Part shown: in pieces, positions 52,454 through 62,124 of the stretch
Numbering within the stretch: position 1 is the stretch's first letter
How the letters are laid out: the number at the start of each line of letters is the position of its first letter
Assembly (NCBI GenBank): GCA_902363555.1
Contig: CABJAM010000012.1
Span: forward strand, 79,317-143,316
DNA length: 64,000 nucleotides
Direction: 5' to 3'
Source: Lachnospiraceae bacterium
GTDB lineage: Bacteria > Bacillota > Clostridia > Lachnospirales > Lachnospiraceae
The notes under the pieces: generated by a model
What the model was told of the DNA's origin: nothing
The model's database searches: none
Seen by the model: the letters and a program-made list of their open reading frames with translations, nothing else
Translations under genes and position numbers: made by a program

Positions 52454-53386
52454 ATGGAAGATCGCACAATAGAGACGGAAAAAGAGACGAAGAAAACTGA
52501 AAATACTAAAAGAACAGTCGTTTTTGACAGCGATTTTTTTAAGACTTTAAGCCGGTTAAAAATGCTTGTAAAAATAAAGCCCTCGGCCGGTCTGTCCGGG
52601 AACCGGAAGTCCGGCGCCAAAGGCAGTTCTTTGGAATTTTCGGATTTCAGAGAATATATCCCTGGAGACGACCTGCGGCGTATTGACTGGAATGTCTATG
52701 GGCGGACAGATAAACTGCTTGTAAAGCTGTTTGTCGAAGAAAAGGAAGGGCTGTTTAAAATATTTATCGATGGCAGTACATCGATGGATTACGGAAAGTT
52801 TCATAAAGGAGACTATGCCAGCCGCCTCAGTGCGGCTTTAATTTATATGATCCTCAACCAGTTGGACCGGGTAAAGCTGGTCACTGCCGATGAAAGTGGA
52901 ATTTTTTCTTCCGGCGCCATGACAGGGCGTCAGTCGTTCCATCGTTTTCTTGCCCAGTTGGAGCGGTCCGGCTACGCAAAAGATTACGATTTATGGAATG
53001 TGGTAAAAAATGAGCCCTATGCTTCCGAAGGTGTGACGATCCTTTTATCCGACTTTTATATACAGCAGGATATTGAGGATGTATTGAAGTTTCTTGCTTA
53101 TCGAAAGCAGAAGGTGTTGCTGGTCCACGTTCTATCCCAGGAAGAACTGGAACCGGATATGGAAGGAACACTGCGATTGATCGACAGTGAAGATGACAGT
53201 ACGGCCAGAGTCACTATGGCCGGTGACCTGTTAAAGCAATATGACCAGACACTGCGCGGTTTTATCAGCCATTGTGAGGCGATGGCGGTAAAATACGGCG
53301 CTGCTTATGTCCTGGCCCCCACATCCCGTCCTTTGGAGGAGACGCTGTTGACTCTTTTTGAGACGCTTAGGAGGAATCTTTATTGA
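52454..53386 (+). CDS. DUF58 domain protein
   Basis: This protein of about 310 residues carries the DUF58 core: SLEFSDFREYIPGDDLRRID followed by WNVYGRTDKLLVKLFVEEKE (about residues 56-95), and a VWA-like IFIDGSTSMDYG (about 99-110). It has no membrane helix. DUF58 proteins always accompany MoxR and are thought to act in envelope assembly. The start at 52454 has GGAGG 7 bases upstream. Its stop overlaps the TTG start of the next gene by 4 bases, so translation is coupled. Confidence 0.93.
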   Translation: MEDRTIETEKETKKTENTKRTVVFDSDFFKTLSRLKMLVKIKPSAGLSGNRKSGAKGSSLEFSDFREYIPGDDLRRIDWNVYGRTDKLLVKLFVEEKEGLFKIFIDGSTSMDYGKFHKGDYASRLSAALIYMILNQLDRVKLVTADESGIFSSGAMTGRQSFHRFLAQLERSGYAKDYDLWNVVKNEPYASEGVTILLSDFYIQQDIEDVLKFLAYRKQKVLLVHVLSQEELEPDMEGTLRLIDSEDDSTARVTMAGDLLKQYDQTLRGFISHCEAMAVKYGAAYVLAPTSRPLEETLLTLFETLRRNLY

Positions 53387-55200
53387 GACTGCAAAACTTA
53401 TGGCCGCTTATTTTTCTTTTATGTATTCCGGTGATCATTCTGATATGGATGTTAAAGCAAAAGGCCAGTGATTATCCCGTTTCTTCTTTATTTTTGTGGA
53501 AAGAAGCTTATAGAAATGTGGAAGCTTCCAATCCGTGGGAGCGTTTTAAAAATCATCTGCTTATGTATTTACAAATATTGACGGTCACAGCGCTGGTGCT
53601 GGCCATGTGCGCCCCATATATTCCGGGCGTTGGCAAGGACTTTTCTCACGTGGTCGTCGCTTTGGATATCAGTGGCAGTATGAGCGCTATGTATGATGAC
53701 GATCATACCCGCTTTGAGGCGGCGTGCGACGGGGCGAAGGATTATATTGACGGTCTTACCGAGGACACGTCGGTTTCCATTGTCACCATGGGCGCCAGAA
53801 CGACCACGATACTGACATCCTCCACAGATAAAAGGGCAGCCCGGGAAAAAATCGATGAAATCAGACCAGAAGATACGAGCGCAGACCTTTATGGCGCCAT
53901 GGATTTTATAAAATCCATGATGACTCTGACATCGGATGGGGCCGCCGCCTTATTTACGGACCAGGCGGTTGAAAATACGCCGGATTATATGTCTGTTTAT
54001 ACTTATGCCTCGTCAGGTTCCAATGCCGCTGTGGATTACGTGAGCCACAGTGTAACCGACGAAGGAATCACAGTACTGGCCAAGATTACAAACTATTCAG
54101 ACAGCGTTTATGATGGCGATGTGAACCTGTATGTGGATGATACGCTTGTAGATATCGGAACTGTCCATCTGGAGGCAAATGCCAGCGACGCTCTGTATTT
54201 TAAACTGCCGGATACGGGAGGGAGTATTGTAAAGGCAGAGCTTAACAGCAGGGATCTTCTGGCAAATGACAACACGGGTTATGATATTTTAAACGCATCC
54301 CAGGAAAGTACCATCCTTCTTGTGAGTCCGCAAAATATCTTTCTTGAAAAGGCGCTGTCATTTATCGATGGAACGGATGTTTATAAAACCTCGGACGGCA
54401 ATGTGGATAAATCATTTGATACGTATATTTTTGACGGGATCTATCCGGAAAGTGTTCCAAAGGAAGGAAATCTGGTCTTTATCAATCCGCCGGTAAATGA
54501 TGCGCCGGACGCTTCTTTAGGGGATTATATTAAGCTTAAAGAAAGCGCTGAAAATGTATGGCTGTCCGCTGCCGATTGCAGCCTCATGGAGTATGTCTAC
54601 CCATATGAACTGGCTGTGACAAATGTAAATCTGCTGGAAAAGCCGTCCTGGGCCACGGCCTTTTTTAAGGAAGGACAGGAATGTGCCGGCTATTATGGAA
54701 ATCATAACGGGCGTTTTATCGCCGTCCTGGGATTTGACCTACATGATACAGACTTTGCACTGCAAACCCAGTTTCCTATATTTATGCATAATTTAATAGA
54801 CCTTTGCAGGAACAGCCGGCTCGTGTCCGGCATACAGGCTGCCGCCGGGGAGTCGCTTAAAGTCAATGCCAATCCTTCCGGTGGCAGTGTTTCGGTACTT
54901 ATGCCCGATGGGCGGGAAGCAACGGTTCCAGAAAATATGACCTTTGGTCCGCTGACTATGGCAGGTATTTATACGTTCTCACAGGAAGTGGGAGGAGCTG
55001 TGAACACGGCGCTTGTCCATGTGGATTTTCCGTCAGCGCAGGAATCAGCAAAAACAGCCGCGGCTTTGGATGAAAGCGACCCTTCCGCCGGCAGGGGAGG
55101 CGCTGTGACCGGCTTGGGAATGAATATAAGGCCTGTATTTATTATGATCTGCCTGGTCCTGCTTCTGGTCCAGTGGCTGATTTATCTGAGACGGATATAG
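53383..55200 (+). CDS. BatA-like VWA membrane protein
   Basis: This 605-residue protein has an N-terminal BatA/aerotolerance-regulator segment with two membrane helices (about residues 7-26 and 58-78). A VWA domain follows with a MIDAS site VVVALDISGSMSAMYDD (DxSGS, about 88-104), then beta-rich extracytoplasmic domains and a C-terminal helix (PVFIMICLVLLLVQWLIYL). VWA domains bind a divalent ion and partner proteins. The start is a TTG with AGGAGG 8 bases upstream that overlaps the DUF58 stop. It is an expected partner of MoxR. Confidence 0.9.
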   Translation: MRLQNLWPLIFLLCIPVIILIWMLKQKASDYPVSSLFLWKEAYRNVEASNPWERFKNHLLMYLQILTVTALVLAMCAPYIPGVGKDFSHVVVALDISGSMSAMYDDDHTRFEAACDGAKDYIDGLTEDTSVSIVTMGARTTTILTSSTDKRAAREKIDEIRPEDTSADLYGAMDFIKSMMTLTSDGAAALFTDQAVENTPDYMSVYTYASSGSNAAVDYVSHSVTDEGITVLAKITNYSDSVYDGDVNLYVDDTLVDIGTVHLEANASDALYFKLPDTGGSIVKAELNSRDLLANDNTGYDILNASQESTILLVSPQNIFLEKALSFIDGTDVYKTSDGNVDKSFDTYIFDGIYPESVPKEGNLVFINPPVNDAPDASLGDYIKLKESAENVWLSAADCSLMEYVYPYELAVTNVNLLEKPSWATAFFKEGQECAGYYGNHNGRFIAVLGFDLHDTDFALQTQFPIFMHNLIDLCRNSRLVSGIQAAAGESLKVNANPSGGSVSVLMPDGREATVPENMTFGPLTMAGIYTFSQEVGGAVNTALVHVDFPSAQESAKTAAALDESDPSAGRGGAVTGLGMNIRPVFIMICLVLLLVQWLIYLRRI

Positions 55201-55211
55201 GAGGATATACC

Positions 55212-57974
55212 ATGCATATGGAAATCGATGCCCCGATCTATCTGCTGTTAATACCGGTGGTCGCTGTTTATCTGCTGATCACCGCGCGTATGCTGATAAA
55301 GAAAGGGAGAAAACGGATAAGGTCCACATTGGTGATGCACGGCCTTGTGGCTTTACTGCTCGTGCTTGCATTGTGTCAGGTCCGGCTGCGCCGTATGAGC
55401 AATGAAGTAAACACGGTATTCGTTGTGGATGTATCCGACAGTATGAAGGATTACAGAAAGGATACTGTGGATTTTATAAAAAATGCGATTGAGCAAATGC
55501 CGGCGGATAATTATGCGGGTATCGTGGCTTTTGGCGCCGAAGCGCGCCTGGAGCAGTTTATGTCGGATCGTAAACTATTTGACGGCCTGCATTCAACGCC
55601 ATTGTCCTCAGCAACAAATATGGAGCTTGCACTTTCCACCGCGCAGACGCTGCTGGATCAGGAGCGCAGCGGCCGCATCGTTCTGCTGACCGATGGGGAA
55701 GTCAATGAAGGGGATGTAACGGCCATGGCTTCATCACTGATTGCGGGAAATGTGGAGATCAAGGTCGTAAAGATTGAAAAGAGTGTCAGCCCTGAGGTTT
55801 ATGTCGATGCGTTGGATATTCCGGAAAGAATCAGCGTTGGGGATCGTTTTTCCATTGAGGTTCATGTGGTAAGTAATGTTTCTACGGATGCTGCATTATA
55901 TCTCTATAATGGACGGACGCAAAAAAGTGTACAGAATGTCCATCTGGAAGTGGGGGAAAACAGGTTTGTATTTAATGATACCCACGAAGATACGGGCCTG
56001 GCCGGGTACCGGGTGGTGGTGGACGCCGCTTCGGACACGCAGACGGTTAACAATGAATATTATGCCTATACAACCATTGAGACGGCCCCACGGGTTCTCG
56101 TTATTGAAGGACAGGCGGGCATCGGAAGTGAATTTTGCAAGGTTTTAGACGCCGCCAATATAGCATACAGTTGTGTCACTCCCAGTGGCACGCCGGAAAG
56201 CCTGGATGCTCTTTTAGAATATCGTTCGGTCGTTACTGTGGATGTACATGCCGATGATTTTAAAAATGGCTTTATGGATATGCTGGAAACCTTTGTCCGG
56301 GATTATGGCGGCGGATACATCGCCACCGGCGGTGAAAACAGCTTTGCTCTGGGCGCTTATAAGGACACGCCGCTGGAATCCATGCTTCCGGTATCCATGG
56401 ATTTAAAGGGGGAGAAGGAGATCCCTCAGATGACGATGGTGATGGTCATCGATCATTCCGGGAGTATGAGTGACGGCAATGGCCGCATAACCAACCTGGA
56501 GCTGGCAAAAACCGCAGCCCTGGCGGCTCTGGATAATCTGAGGGAAAATGATAAGGTGGGGATTTTAAGTTTTTCCGATACTTATACATGGAATTGTCCG
56601 ATCGTTTCTGCATCCGAATCCAAAGCGGCGGAGGACGGCATTTATTCCATCGATATTGCCGGGGGAACGAGCATTTATCCGGCCCTGGCCGAGGCGGTGG
56701 ATGCACTGAAAAAAGATGACGCTTCCCTGCGCCATATCTTACTGCTTACCGATGGTCAGGATGGCTTCCGTCAATATGATGATCTTCTGGAGGATATCAA
56801 TAATGAGCAGATCACCCTGTCTACAGTATCTGTGGGACAGGCCGCCGATGAGGAGCTTCTAAAGGCATTGGCCGAAAACGGGAGCGGGCGGTATTACCAT
56901 ACCGATATTACGACAAATCTGCCGAGAATATTTGCCAAAGAAGTTTTTTTGTCGGCAAGGTCCTATCTCGTCAACAGAGATTTCACTCCGGCCATCAGTT
57001 CCAATAATGCGGTGATCACAAAAACAGCAGCGGACGGACTGCCGGTGATGCATGGCTATGTGGCGGCAACCGCAAAGGATACGGCGGATGTGCTGCTGTT
57101 GTCCGATGAGAAGGATCCGATCCTGGCGGTATGGCAGTACGGGCTTGGCAAAACGGTGGCATTTACAAGCGATGTAAAAAATATGTGGACGTCGGAGTAC
57201 GCCGGGTGGCCCGGTTATACGGCATTTTGGAAGGCGATTGTGGAAGCTGTGATGACCCGGGAAAACACAGGAGATATAAGTGCGTCCGCGGTTATGGATG
57301 GAAATACGCCCAAAGTCATTTACCGCACGAAAGATTATACCCCAAATTCTGAGGTGACCGCTGTTTGCACAGCGGCTGACGGCAGCTTAAAGGAAATCGT
57401 GCTTTCGCCCACAAGCCCCGGAATTTTCGAGGGGGACATCGATGTGAGCGGCGGTACAGGTGTCTATTCCATCAATGTGCGCCAGACCGAGGATGATACA
57501 GTTGTTCATTCGCTCAATACGGCGCTCGCTGTACCCTATTCCAGAGAGTACCGTTTTTCCGAGGATACAGGGGAATTTGATGCTTTTGTGACCTCGGTGT
57601 CAGGTAAATATATTTCTAAGCCGGGGGAGGTTTTTGACTCCCAACTGCAAAGAGTTTATTCCGTTCGTCCTCTGACCATGATTTTTATGGTGCTTGCACT
57701 TGTACTGTTCATGGCGGATGTGATTTTAAGGCGGCTGGGGCTTTACGGCCACCTCCTGGAACGTATAAGCTCAGCCGTAAAAAAGGAAAAACCGGTCAAA
57801 GTAGATGAAATTTATGAAAAAAGCATAAAAAATACGGAAAAACATGCTAAAGTGGAGAAAAATAGTAAAAAAGTCATAGAAAAAACACAGAGGAGAGGTT
57901 ATAATAAGACAGACTCTGTATTAGATACGAATATGCTGTTGCAGAAAAAGAAGGACCGCGATTCAAAACTCTGA
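55212..57974 (+). CDS. Membrane protein with two VWA domains and an amidotransferase-like domain
   Basis: This protein of about 920 residues has two N-terminal membrane helices (about residues 8-25 and 38-57). VWA 1 (about 75-240) has TVFVVDVSDSMKDY (DxSxS MIDAS). A glutamine amidotransferase-like fold (about 295-400, PRVLVIEGQAGIGSEF) is followed by VWA 2 (about 410-590) with MVMVIDHSGSMSDGNG. A C-terminal helix (MIFMVLALVLFMADVIL) and a Lys-rich tail end it. No amidotransferase catalytic triad is obvious. The start at 55212 has GGAGG 7 bases upstream. It is the largest member of the VWA block. Confidence 0.88.
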   Translation: MHMEIDAPIYLLLIPVVAVYLLITARMLIKKGRKRIRSTLVMHGLVALLLVLALCQVRLRRMSNEVNTVFVVDVSDSMKDYRKDTVDFIKNAIEQMPADNYAGIVAFGAEARLEQFMSDRKLFDGLHSTPLSSATNMELALSTAQTLLDQERSGRIVLLTDGEVNEGDVTAMASSLIAGNVEIKVVKIEKSVSPEVYVDALDIPERISVGDRFSIEVHVVSNVSTDAALYLYNGRTQKSVQNVHLEVGENRFVFNDTHEDTGLAGYRVVVDAASDTQTVNNEYYAYTTIETAPRVLVIEGQAGIGSEFCKVLDAANIAYSCVTPSGTPESLDALLEYRSVVTVDVHADDFKNGFMDMLETFVRDYGGGYIATGGENSFALGAYKDTPLESMLPVSMDLKGEKEIPQMTMVMVIDHSGSMSDGNGRITNLELAKTAALAALDNLRENDKVGILSFSDTYTWNCPIVSASESKAAEDGIYSIDIAGGTSIYPALAEAVDALKKDDASLRHILLLTDGQDGFRQYDDLLEDINNEQITLSTVSVGQAADEELLKALAENGSGRYYHTDITTNLPRIFAKEVFLSARSYLVNRDFTPAISSNNAVITKTAADGLPVMHGYVAATAKDTADVLLLSDEKDPILAVWQYGLGKTVAFTSDVKNMWTSEYAGWPGYTAFWKAIVEAVMTRENTGDISASAVMDGNTPKVIYRTKDYTPNSEVTAVCTAADGSLKEIVLSPTSPGIFEGDIDVSGGTGVYSINVRQTEDDTVVHSLNTALAVPYSREYRFSEDTGEFDAFVTSVSGKYISKPGEVFDSQLQRVYSVRPLTMIFMVLALVLFMADVILRRLGLYGHLLERISSAVKKEKPVKVDEIYEKSIKNTEKHAKVEKNSKKVIEKTQRRGYNKTDSVLDTNMLLQKKKDRDSKL

Positions 57975-58008
57975 TATGGAAATATACAAGCGTAAAGGGG
58001 TAAGTATT

Positions 58009-59070
58009 TTGCAGTATGACAGTCCAGGCAGGAGAGTATGGCGCATCGTGTCGCCTATTCTTGTCTATTTTGGTATTACAATGTTGATATCCTTTATCAG
58101 CTCATTTATCGTCAGCTATCAGGTCATGTCCACGACCACGGCCGCAGATATGAATGAATTGATGGAAGAAATTATGATGAAGTCCATGGAAATATCTGTT
58201 CCGGTGACCCTGATCAGCGGTCTGGCCGCATTGCCGTTTTTGTGGCGGATGATGAAAAAAGACAGAAAGTCTCGTCAGTTTACAGGAAATATGGCTACGC
58301 TCAAAAAGAGCCGGCTTATTTATTGTGCCGCCGCTGGGATACTGGCCTGTGTGGCCGGGAGTATCCTTGTGACGATCACACAGATCGGTCAGGTTTTTGA
58401 GGGCTACGGGGATGTAACGGAAAACATCTTTTCCCAGAGCTTCGTGATCCAGCTCATTGCCGCAGGTCTGATCGCGCCGTTTGTGGAGGAGCTTGTTTTC
58501 CGCGGCCTGATCTATAACCGGTTGAAGGATTACACCACGATCCATGTGGCCATGCTGGCTTCCTCGGTGATTTTCGGCCTTTATCACGGGAATCTGATCC
58601 AGGGTGTCTATGGCTTTGTTATGGGCCTTTTGATGTGCTTTGTCTATGAAAAGTATCACACGATGGCTGCACCGCTGATCTGTCATGGCGCAGCAAATCT
58701 GATATCGATCGTTTTACAGCTTCTTCAGGTGACCATTGATTCTATTATGGTGGCCGGGGGGATCGCTCTTGTATGCATCGGACTTTTATATCTGGTATTA
58801 AAGCTGATACAAAATTCGGTAAATGTTGAGCTGATGCCCAATAAGGATTTTATTGATGTGACCATTGATGCGGGAAGCGGCAGCGGCTTTACACCGGTAC
58901 AGCCGTCGGCTGGCTGGCCTTATGGTAAAGGTAACGGTAATGACCCCGGTCAGCCCCGCGGACCTCAGCAGCCGGATGATACCACGGATGACGGCAGCGG
59001 ACAAAATGGTGCGCGCAAATATACAGTGGATGATTATTATCCAAAAAATAATAATGAAGATGATGAATAA
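58009..59070 (+). CDS. CPBP family intramembrane metalloprotease (operon member)
   Basis: This protein of about 353 residues has about eight helices. VEELVFRGLIYNRLKD (EExxxR, about residues 160-175), VIFGLYHGNLIQG (His) and CHGAANL (His, Asn) are the CPBP motifs. A Gly/Pro/Asp-rich tail follows the last helix. The start is uncertain: ATG at 57976 follows the previous stop by one base but has no site, while the TTG at 58009 has AAAGGGG 8 bases upstream and is preferred. It sits in the VWA operon, so it may process or quality-control an envelope component (inference). Confidence 0.8.
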   Translation: MQYDSPGRRVWRIVSPILVYFGITMLISFISSFIVSYQVMSTTTAADMNELMEEIMMKSMEISVPVTLISGLAALPFLWRMMKKDRKSRQFTGNMATLKKSRLIYCAAAGILACVAGSILVTITQIGQVFEGYGDVTENIFSQSFVIQLIAAGLIAPFVEELVFRGLIYNRLKDYTTIHVAMLASSVIFGLYHGNLIQGVYGFVMGLLMCFVYEKYHTMAAPLICHGAANLISIVLQLLQVTIDSIMVAGGIALVCIGLLYLVLKLIQNSVNVELMPNKDFIDVTIDAGSGSGFTPVQPSAGWPYGKGNGNDPGQPRGPQQPDDTTDDGSGQNGARKYTVDDYYPKNNNEDDE

Positions 59071-59084
59071 GGGGGAGCTTAGTT

Positions 59085-59813
59085 ATGCCTTGGTGCCCAA
59101 AATGCAGGACAGAATACATTGAAGGAATTGAAACGTGTGCCGATTGCCATACACCTCTGGTGGCATCCCTGGACGATGAAGAGCTGTCAAAGGAAGATAC
59201 TGTACCGGAAAATCCAGACTTTGACTTTGGCGATGACGTCGGGGCTTTTGATGATGCAGCAGAGACTTTGGAGGATATAAAATCTTCCGGTGAAGATGGA
59301 GAAAAGCCACTGACAGAGGCGGATCTGGCCCGTGAGCTCCACAAGCATACCACGACCTATGTTAAGCCGGAGGAGCGGTATAAAGATACAAAATCCAGCG
59401 GATATATGCTGACGATCATTGGTGCGGCCGGTATCATCGTTCTTATATTGGTAGCGCTGGGTGTGATACCTCTGTCCATGGACCCCTTTATGAAATACAT
59501 ATTTTTTGCTGTGCTGGGTGTTTTATTTCTTATATTCTTTATCCTTGGAATCAATTCCATGAAAAAATCCGGGGAATATAAAGAACTGATCCAAAAGGAA
59601 AAGAAGGCCGGAGACGAGCTTCTGGCCTGGCTTTGTGAGGATGCTCAAAAAAGCCGGATCGATGCGTGCCACGACCGGGAAATCTCACCGGAGGAGGCTT
59701 ATTTTGAGTGTCAGGAGCTGATGCGCGGCCTGATCGTGGAGAAGGAGCCGGAGATCAAAGAAGAATTTTTGAACTATATTATCGAAACGGCATATAACCA
59801 GATGTATGAATAA
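59085..59813 (+). CDS. Zinc-ribbon membrane protein
   Basis: This 242-residue protein starts with a zinc ribbon (CPKCRTEY ... CADCHTPL, about residues 4-24). An acidic linker and two membrane helices (about 105-130 and 138-160) follow, then a cytosolic helical tail. It is the last gene of the block, 14 bp after the protease gene, and ends before a long hairpin terminator. No family function is known to me. Confidence 0.7.
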   Translation: MPWCPKCRTEYIEGIETCADCHTPLVASLDDEELSKEDTVPENPDFDFGDDVGAFDDAAETLEDIKSSGEDGEKPLTEADLARELHKHTTTYVKPEERYKDTKSSGYMLTIIGAAGIIVLILVALGVIPLSMDPFMKYIFFAVLGVLFLIFFILGINSMKKSGEYKELIQKEKKAGDELLAWLCEDAQKSRIDACHDREISPEEAYFECQELMRGLIVEKEPEIKEEFLNYIIETAYNQMYE

Positions 59814-59871
59814 AGTGACGATCGGACCAGTCTGAACGGTTACCGAATAATAAAAATAATGTTTCCGGGAT

Positions 59872-59952
59872 GCTCCGGCTGCGTTAAATACTTCCCCCAT
59901 GGGCAAGTGCTATGGCCCGGCAGAAGGTATTTGATGCCGCCGGAGTTTTTTC
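59872..59952 (+). terminator. Long terminator hairpin of the envelope operon
   Basis: CTCCGGC (59873-59879) pairs with GCCGGAG (59939-59945), and inner arms near 59885-59894 and 59923-59932 continue the stem with bulges; GGGC (59901-59904) and GCCC (59915-59918) close the tip. T6 follows at 59946-59951. The fold spans about 73 bases, unusually large for a simple terminator. Confidence 0.7.
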
Positions 59953-60131
59953 GCCGGGCGATCTGAGGGTCTGTCATCGTAATTGTTATAAAAAATATCG
60001 ACACCATATGATTTATGTCGTTTCTCAATGGGTGAAAGTCAGCGAAATTCCGATTCTGATGAAGAAATATGCCGTATTTTGGAACACGGAATTTGTTTAC
60101 AGAAGATTTATGGAAAGGTATAATATGAGTA
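59953..60131. other. Intergenic stretch before the recA promoter
   Basis: About 180 bp between the operon terminator and the recA promoter. A short plus-strand frame from 59912 to 60157 has no good ribosome site and is not called. Nothing else clear is visible. Confidence 0.5.
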
Positions 60132-60180
60132 TTGACAAGTCGGGAAGAATCGATTAGAATATCTAGTGAACAGATGTTCG
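60132..60180 (+). promoter_or_regulatory. recA promoter with LexA box
   Basis: TTGACA (60132-60137), a 17-bp spacer and TAGAAT (60155-60160) form a strong promoter. TGAACAGATGTTCG (60167-60180) matches the Gram-positive LexA (Cheo/DinR) box CGAACRNRYGTTCG at nearly all positions and overlaps the start. This predicts SOS induction of recA-recX. Confidence 0.9.
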
Positions 60181-60261
60181 CTGTTGGGTGAGGATGGGGT
60201 TTACCCTGATGCTTATTTTCAGACGAATCAAAATAAATATAATAAAAGGGAGTATATAATA

Positions 60262-61380
60262 ATGGCAGAAAAAAATTCAAAAACCTTCGATAAACCGGCG
60301 GATCAGAGTGAGAAGCTCAAAGCGCTGGATGCGGCATTGGCCCACATTGAAAAACAGTTCGGAAAAGGTTCCGTGATGAAGCTGGGAGATAAGGGAACAT
60401 CCATGGATGTGGAGACGGTTCCCACCGGTGCGTTAAGCCTTGATCTCGCTTTAGGTCTGGGGGGTATCCCACGCGGACGTATTATTGAGATTTACGGACC
60501 TGAGTCGTCCGGTAAGACGACAGTGACCTTACATATGGTTGCCGAGGTACAAAAGCGCGGCGGCATTGCCGGCTTTATCGATGCCGAGCACGCCCTGGAC
60601 CCGGCCTATGCCCGGAATATCGGCGTGGATATTGATAATCTGTACATTTCCCAGCCGGATAACGGCGAACAGGCGTTGGAGATCACTGAGACGATGGTGC
60701 GTTCCGGCGCTGTGGATATCGTCGTTGTGGACTCCGTGGCCGCCCTTGTTCCCAAGGCCGAGATCGACGGCGATATGGGTGATTCCCATGTAGGCCTTCA
60801 GGCCCGCCTTATGTCCCAGGCGCTGCGTAAGCTGACCGCAGTGATCAGTAAGTCCAACTGTATTGTTATTTTTATCAATCAGCTCCGTGAAAAGGTGGGC
60901 GTTATGTTCGGCAGCCCGGAGACGACCACCGGCGGACGTGCACTCAAGTTTTATTCATCCATCCGTCTGGATATCCGCCGTATTGAATCTCTGAAGATGG
61001 GCGGAGAGATCGTAGGTAACCGGGCCCGCATCAAGGTCGTAAAGAATAAGATCGCCCCTCCATTTAAAGAGGCTGAGTTTGATATCATGTTCGGAAAAGG
61101 CATATCAAAAGAGGGTGATGTTCTGGATCTGGCTGCGAATGTGGGAATCATTGTAAAGAGTGGTGCATGGTATTCCTATAATGATGCCAAGATCGGTCAG
61201 GGCCGTGAAAATACAAAGCAGTATCTGGCAGAGCATCCACAGATCCTCAGTGAGGTGGAGAACAAGGTCCGCGTGAACTTCGGTCTGGAGCCATCCGCAG
61301 AAGTTGTGGCAGCTCCGGCACCTGCTATGGATGAAGATCCTGTGCTCCCTCTGGATGAGATGAGCGCTCCGGAAGAATAA
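60262..61380 (+). CDS. recA: Recombinase RecA
   Basis: This 372-residue protein drives homologous recombination and LexA self-cleavage. Walker A is GPESSGKTTVTLH (about residues 72-84), Walker B VDIVVVDSVAALVPKAE, and loop 2 EKVGVMFGSPETTTGGRALK. The start at 60262 has AAAAGGGAG upstream; the frame extends to 60166 through the promoter region and is not used. recX follows by 3 bp. A LexA box controls the operon. Confidence 0.98.
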   Translation: MAEKNSKTFDKPADQSEKLKALDAALAHIEKQFGKGSVMKLGDKGTSMDVETVPTGALSLDLALGLGGIPRGRIIEIYGPESSGKTTVTLHMVAEVQKRGGIAGFIDAEHALDPAYARNIGVDIDNLYISQPDNGEQALEITETMVRSGAVDIVVVDSVAALVPKAEIDGDMGDSHVGLQARLMSQALRKLTAVISKSNCIVIFINQLREKVGVMFGSPETTTGGRALKFYSSIRLDIRRIESLKMGGEIVGNRARIKVVKNKIAPPFKEAEFDIMFGKGISKEGDVLDLAANVGIIVKSGAWYSYNDAKIGQGRENTKQYLAEHPQILSEVENKVRVNFGLEPSAEVVAAPAPAMDEDPVLPLDEMSAPEE

Positions 61381-61383
61381 TCC

Positions 61384-61992
61384 ATGAGAGAAGTTACACA
61401 GATTGAAAAGCTGACAAAAACAAAAGTCCGGGTGGAATTTGACGAGGAGCTCCGCTTTATACTGCCGGTGTCTGAGTTTTCGGCCCTTTCTCTGGAGGTC
61501 GGAGATATTCTTGAGGACGACGTGTTTGAGCAGCTTTACGAGGAGCATGTTTTAAAAAAAGCAAAGCAGAAGGTCATGGGCCTGCTGGAACGGCGAGATT
61601 ATACGAAAAAGGAACTGCAGGATAAGCTTATGCAGGCAGGTTTTCCGGCGGATGCCGTATCCGGAGCCATTGACTATGTGGAAAGCTATCATTATATTGA
61701 CGACGACCGGTATACGAGGAATTTCCTTGAATACCGGTCGTCCGGCAAAAGCCGTCAGATGGTGTATCAGACACTGGCTCAAAAGGGCATAGATACTGAG
61801 AAAATAAGGGAGTATATGGAAGATGCGGATATGGATGATACAGCAAATATCCGGCGTATTTATCGCCAAAAATTTGGTGATAATATGGACTTTTCCCGGG
61901 AGAAAAAACAGAAAATATTCAATTATTTCCTCAGAAAAGGTTATAAATACAACGATATCGCCAATGTAGTCAAGGATTTTGACAGTATTTAA
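61384..61992 (+). CDS. recX: Regulatory protein RecX
   Basis: This 202-residue protein limits RecA filament growth. It has three-helix RecX repeats, for example ERRDYTKKELQDKLMQAGFP (about residues 68-87) and DYVESYHYIDDDRYTRNFLEY (split: DYVESYHYIDDD then RYTRNFLEY), then SGKSRQMVYQTLAQKGI. It follows recA by 3 bp, the usual order. Length is at the upper end for RecX. Confidence 0.93.
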   Translation: MREVTQIEKLTKTKVRVEFDEELRFILPVSEFSALSLEVGDILEDDVFEQLYEEHVLKKAKQKVMGLLERRDYTKKELQDKLMQAGFPADAVSGAIDYVESYHYIDDDRYTRNFLEYRSSGKSRQMVYQTLAQKGIDTEKIREYMEDADMDDTANIRRIYRQKFGDNMDFSREKKQKIFNYFLRKGYKYNDIANVVKDFDSI

Positions 61993-62046
61993 TATATATT
62001 GACATCTGTTTTTAGTTACTATGTCTAAAAATAATTGATATCCTAC

Positions 62047-62075
62047 TTGACATAATACGAAAAAAAGTATAAAAT
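62047..62075 (+). promoter_or_regulatory. Promoter of rny
   Basis: TTGACA (62047-62052), a 17-bp spacer and TAAAAT (62070-62075). The start codon lies 50 bp downstream behind AAGGAGGTG. Confidence 0.75.
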
Positions 62076-62124
62076 TTATATGTTGTATGTTTGTACAATG
62101 AAAATTTAATAAGGAGGTGCTCTT

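Noticed and set aside
59840..60280. Minus-strand ORF of 146 codons and a plus-strand ORF 59912-60157
   Set aside because: They run through the terminator hairpin and the recA promoter with LexA box, and lack ribosome sites.
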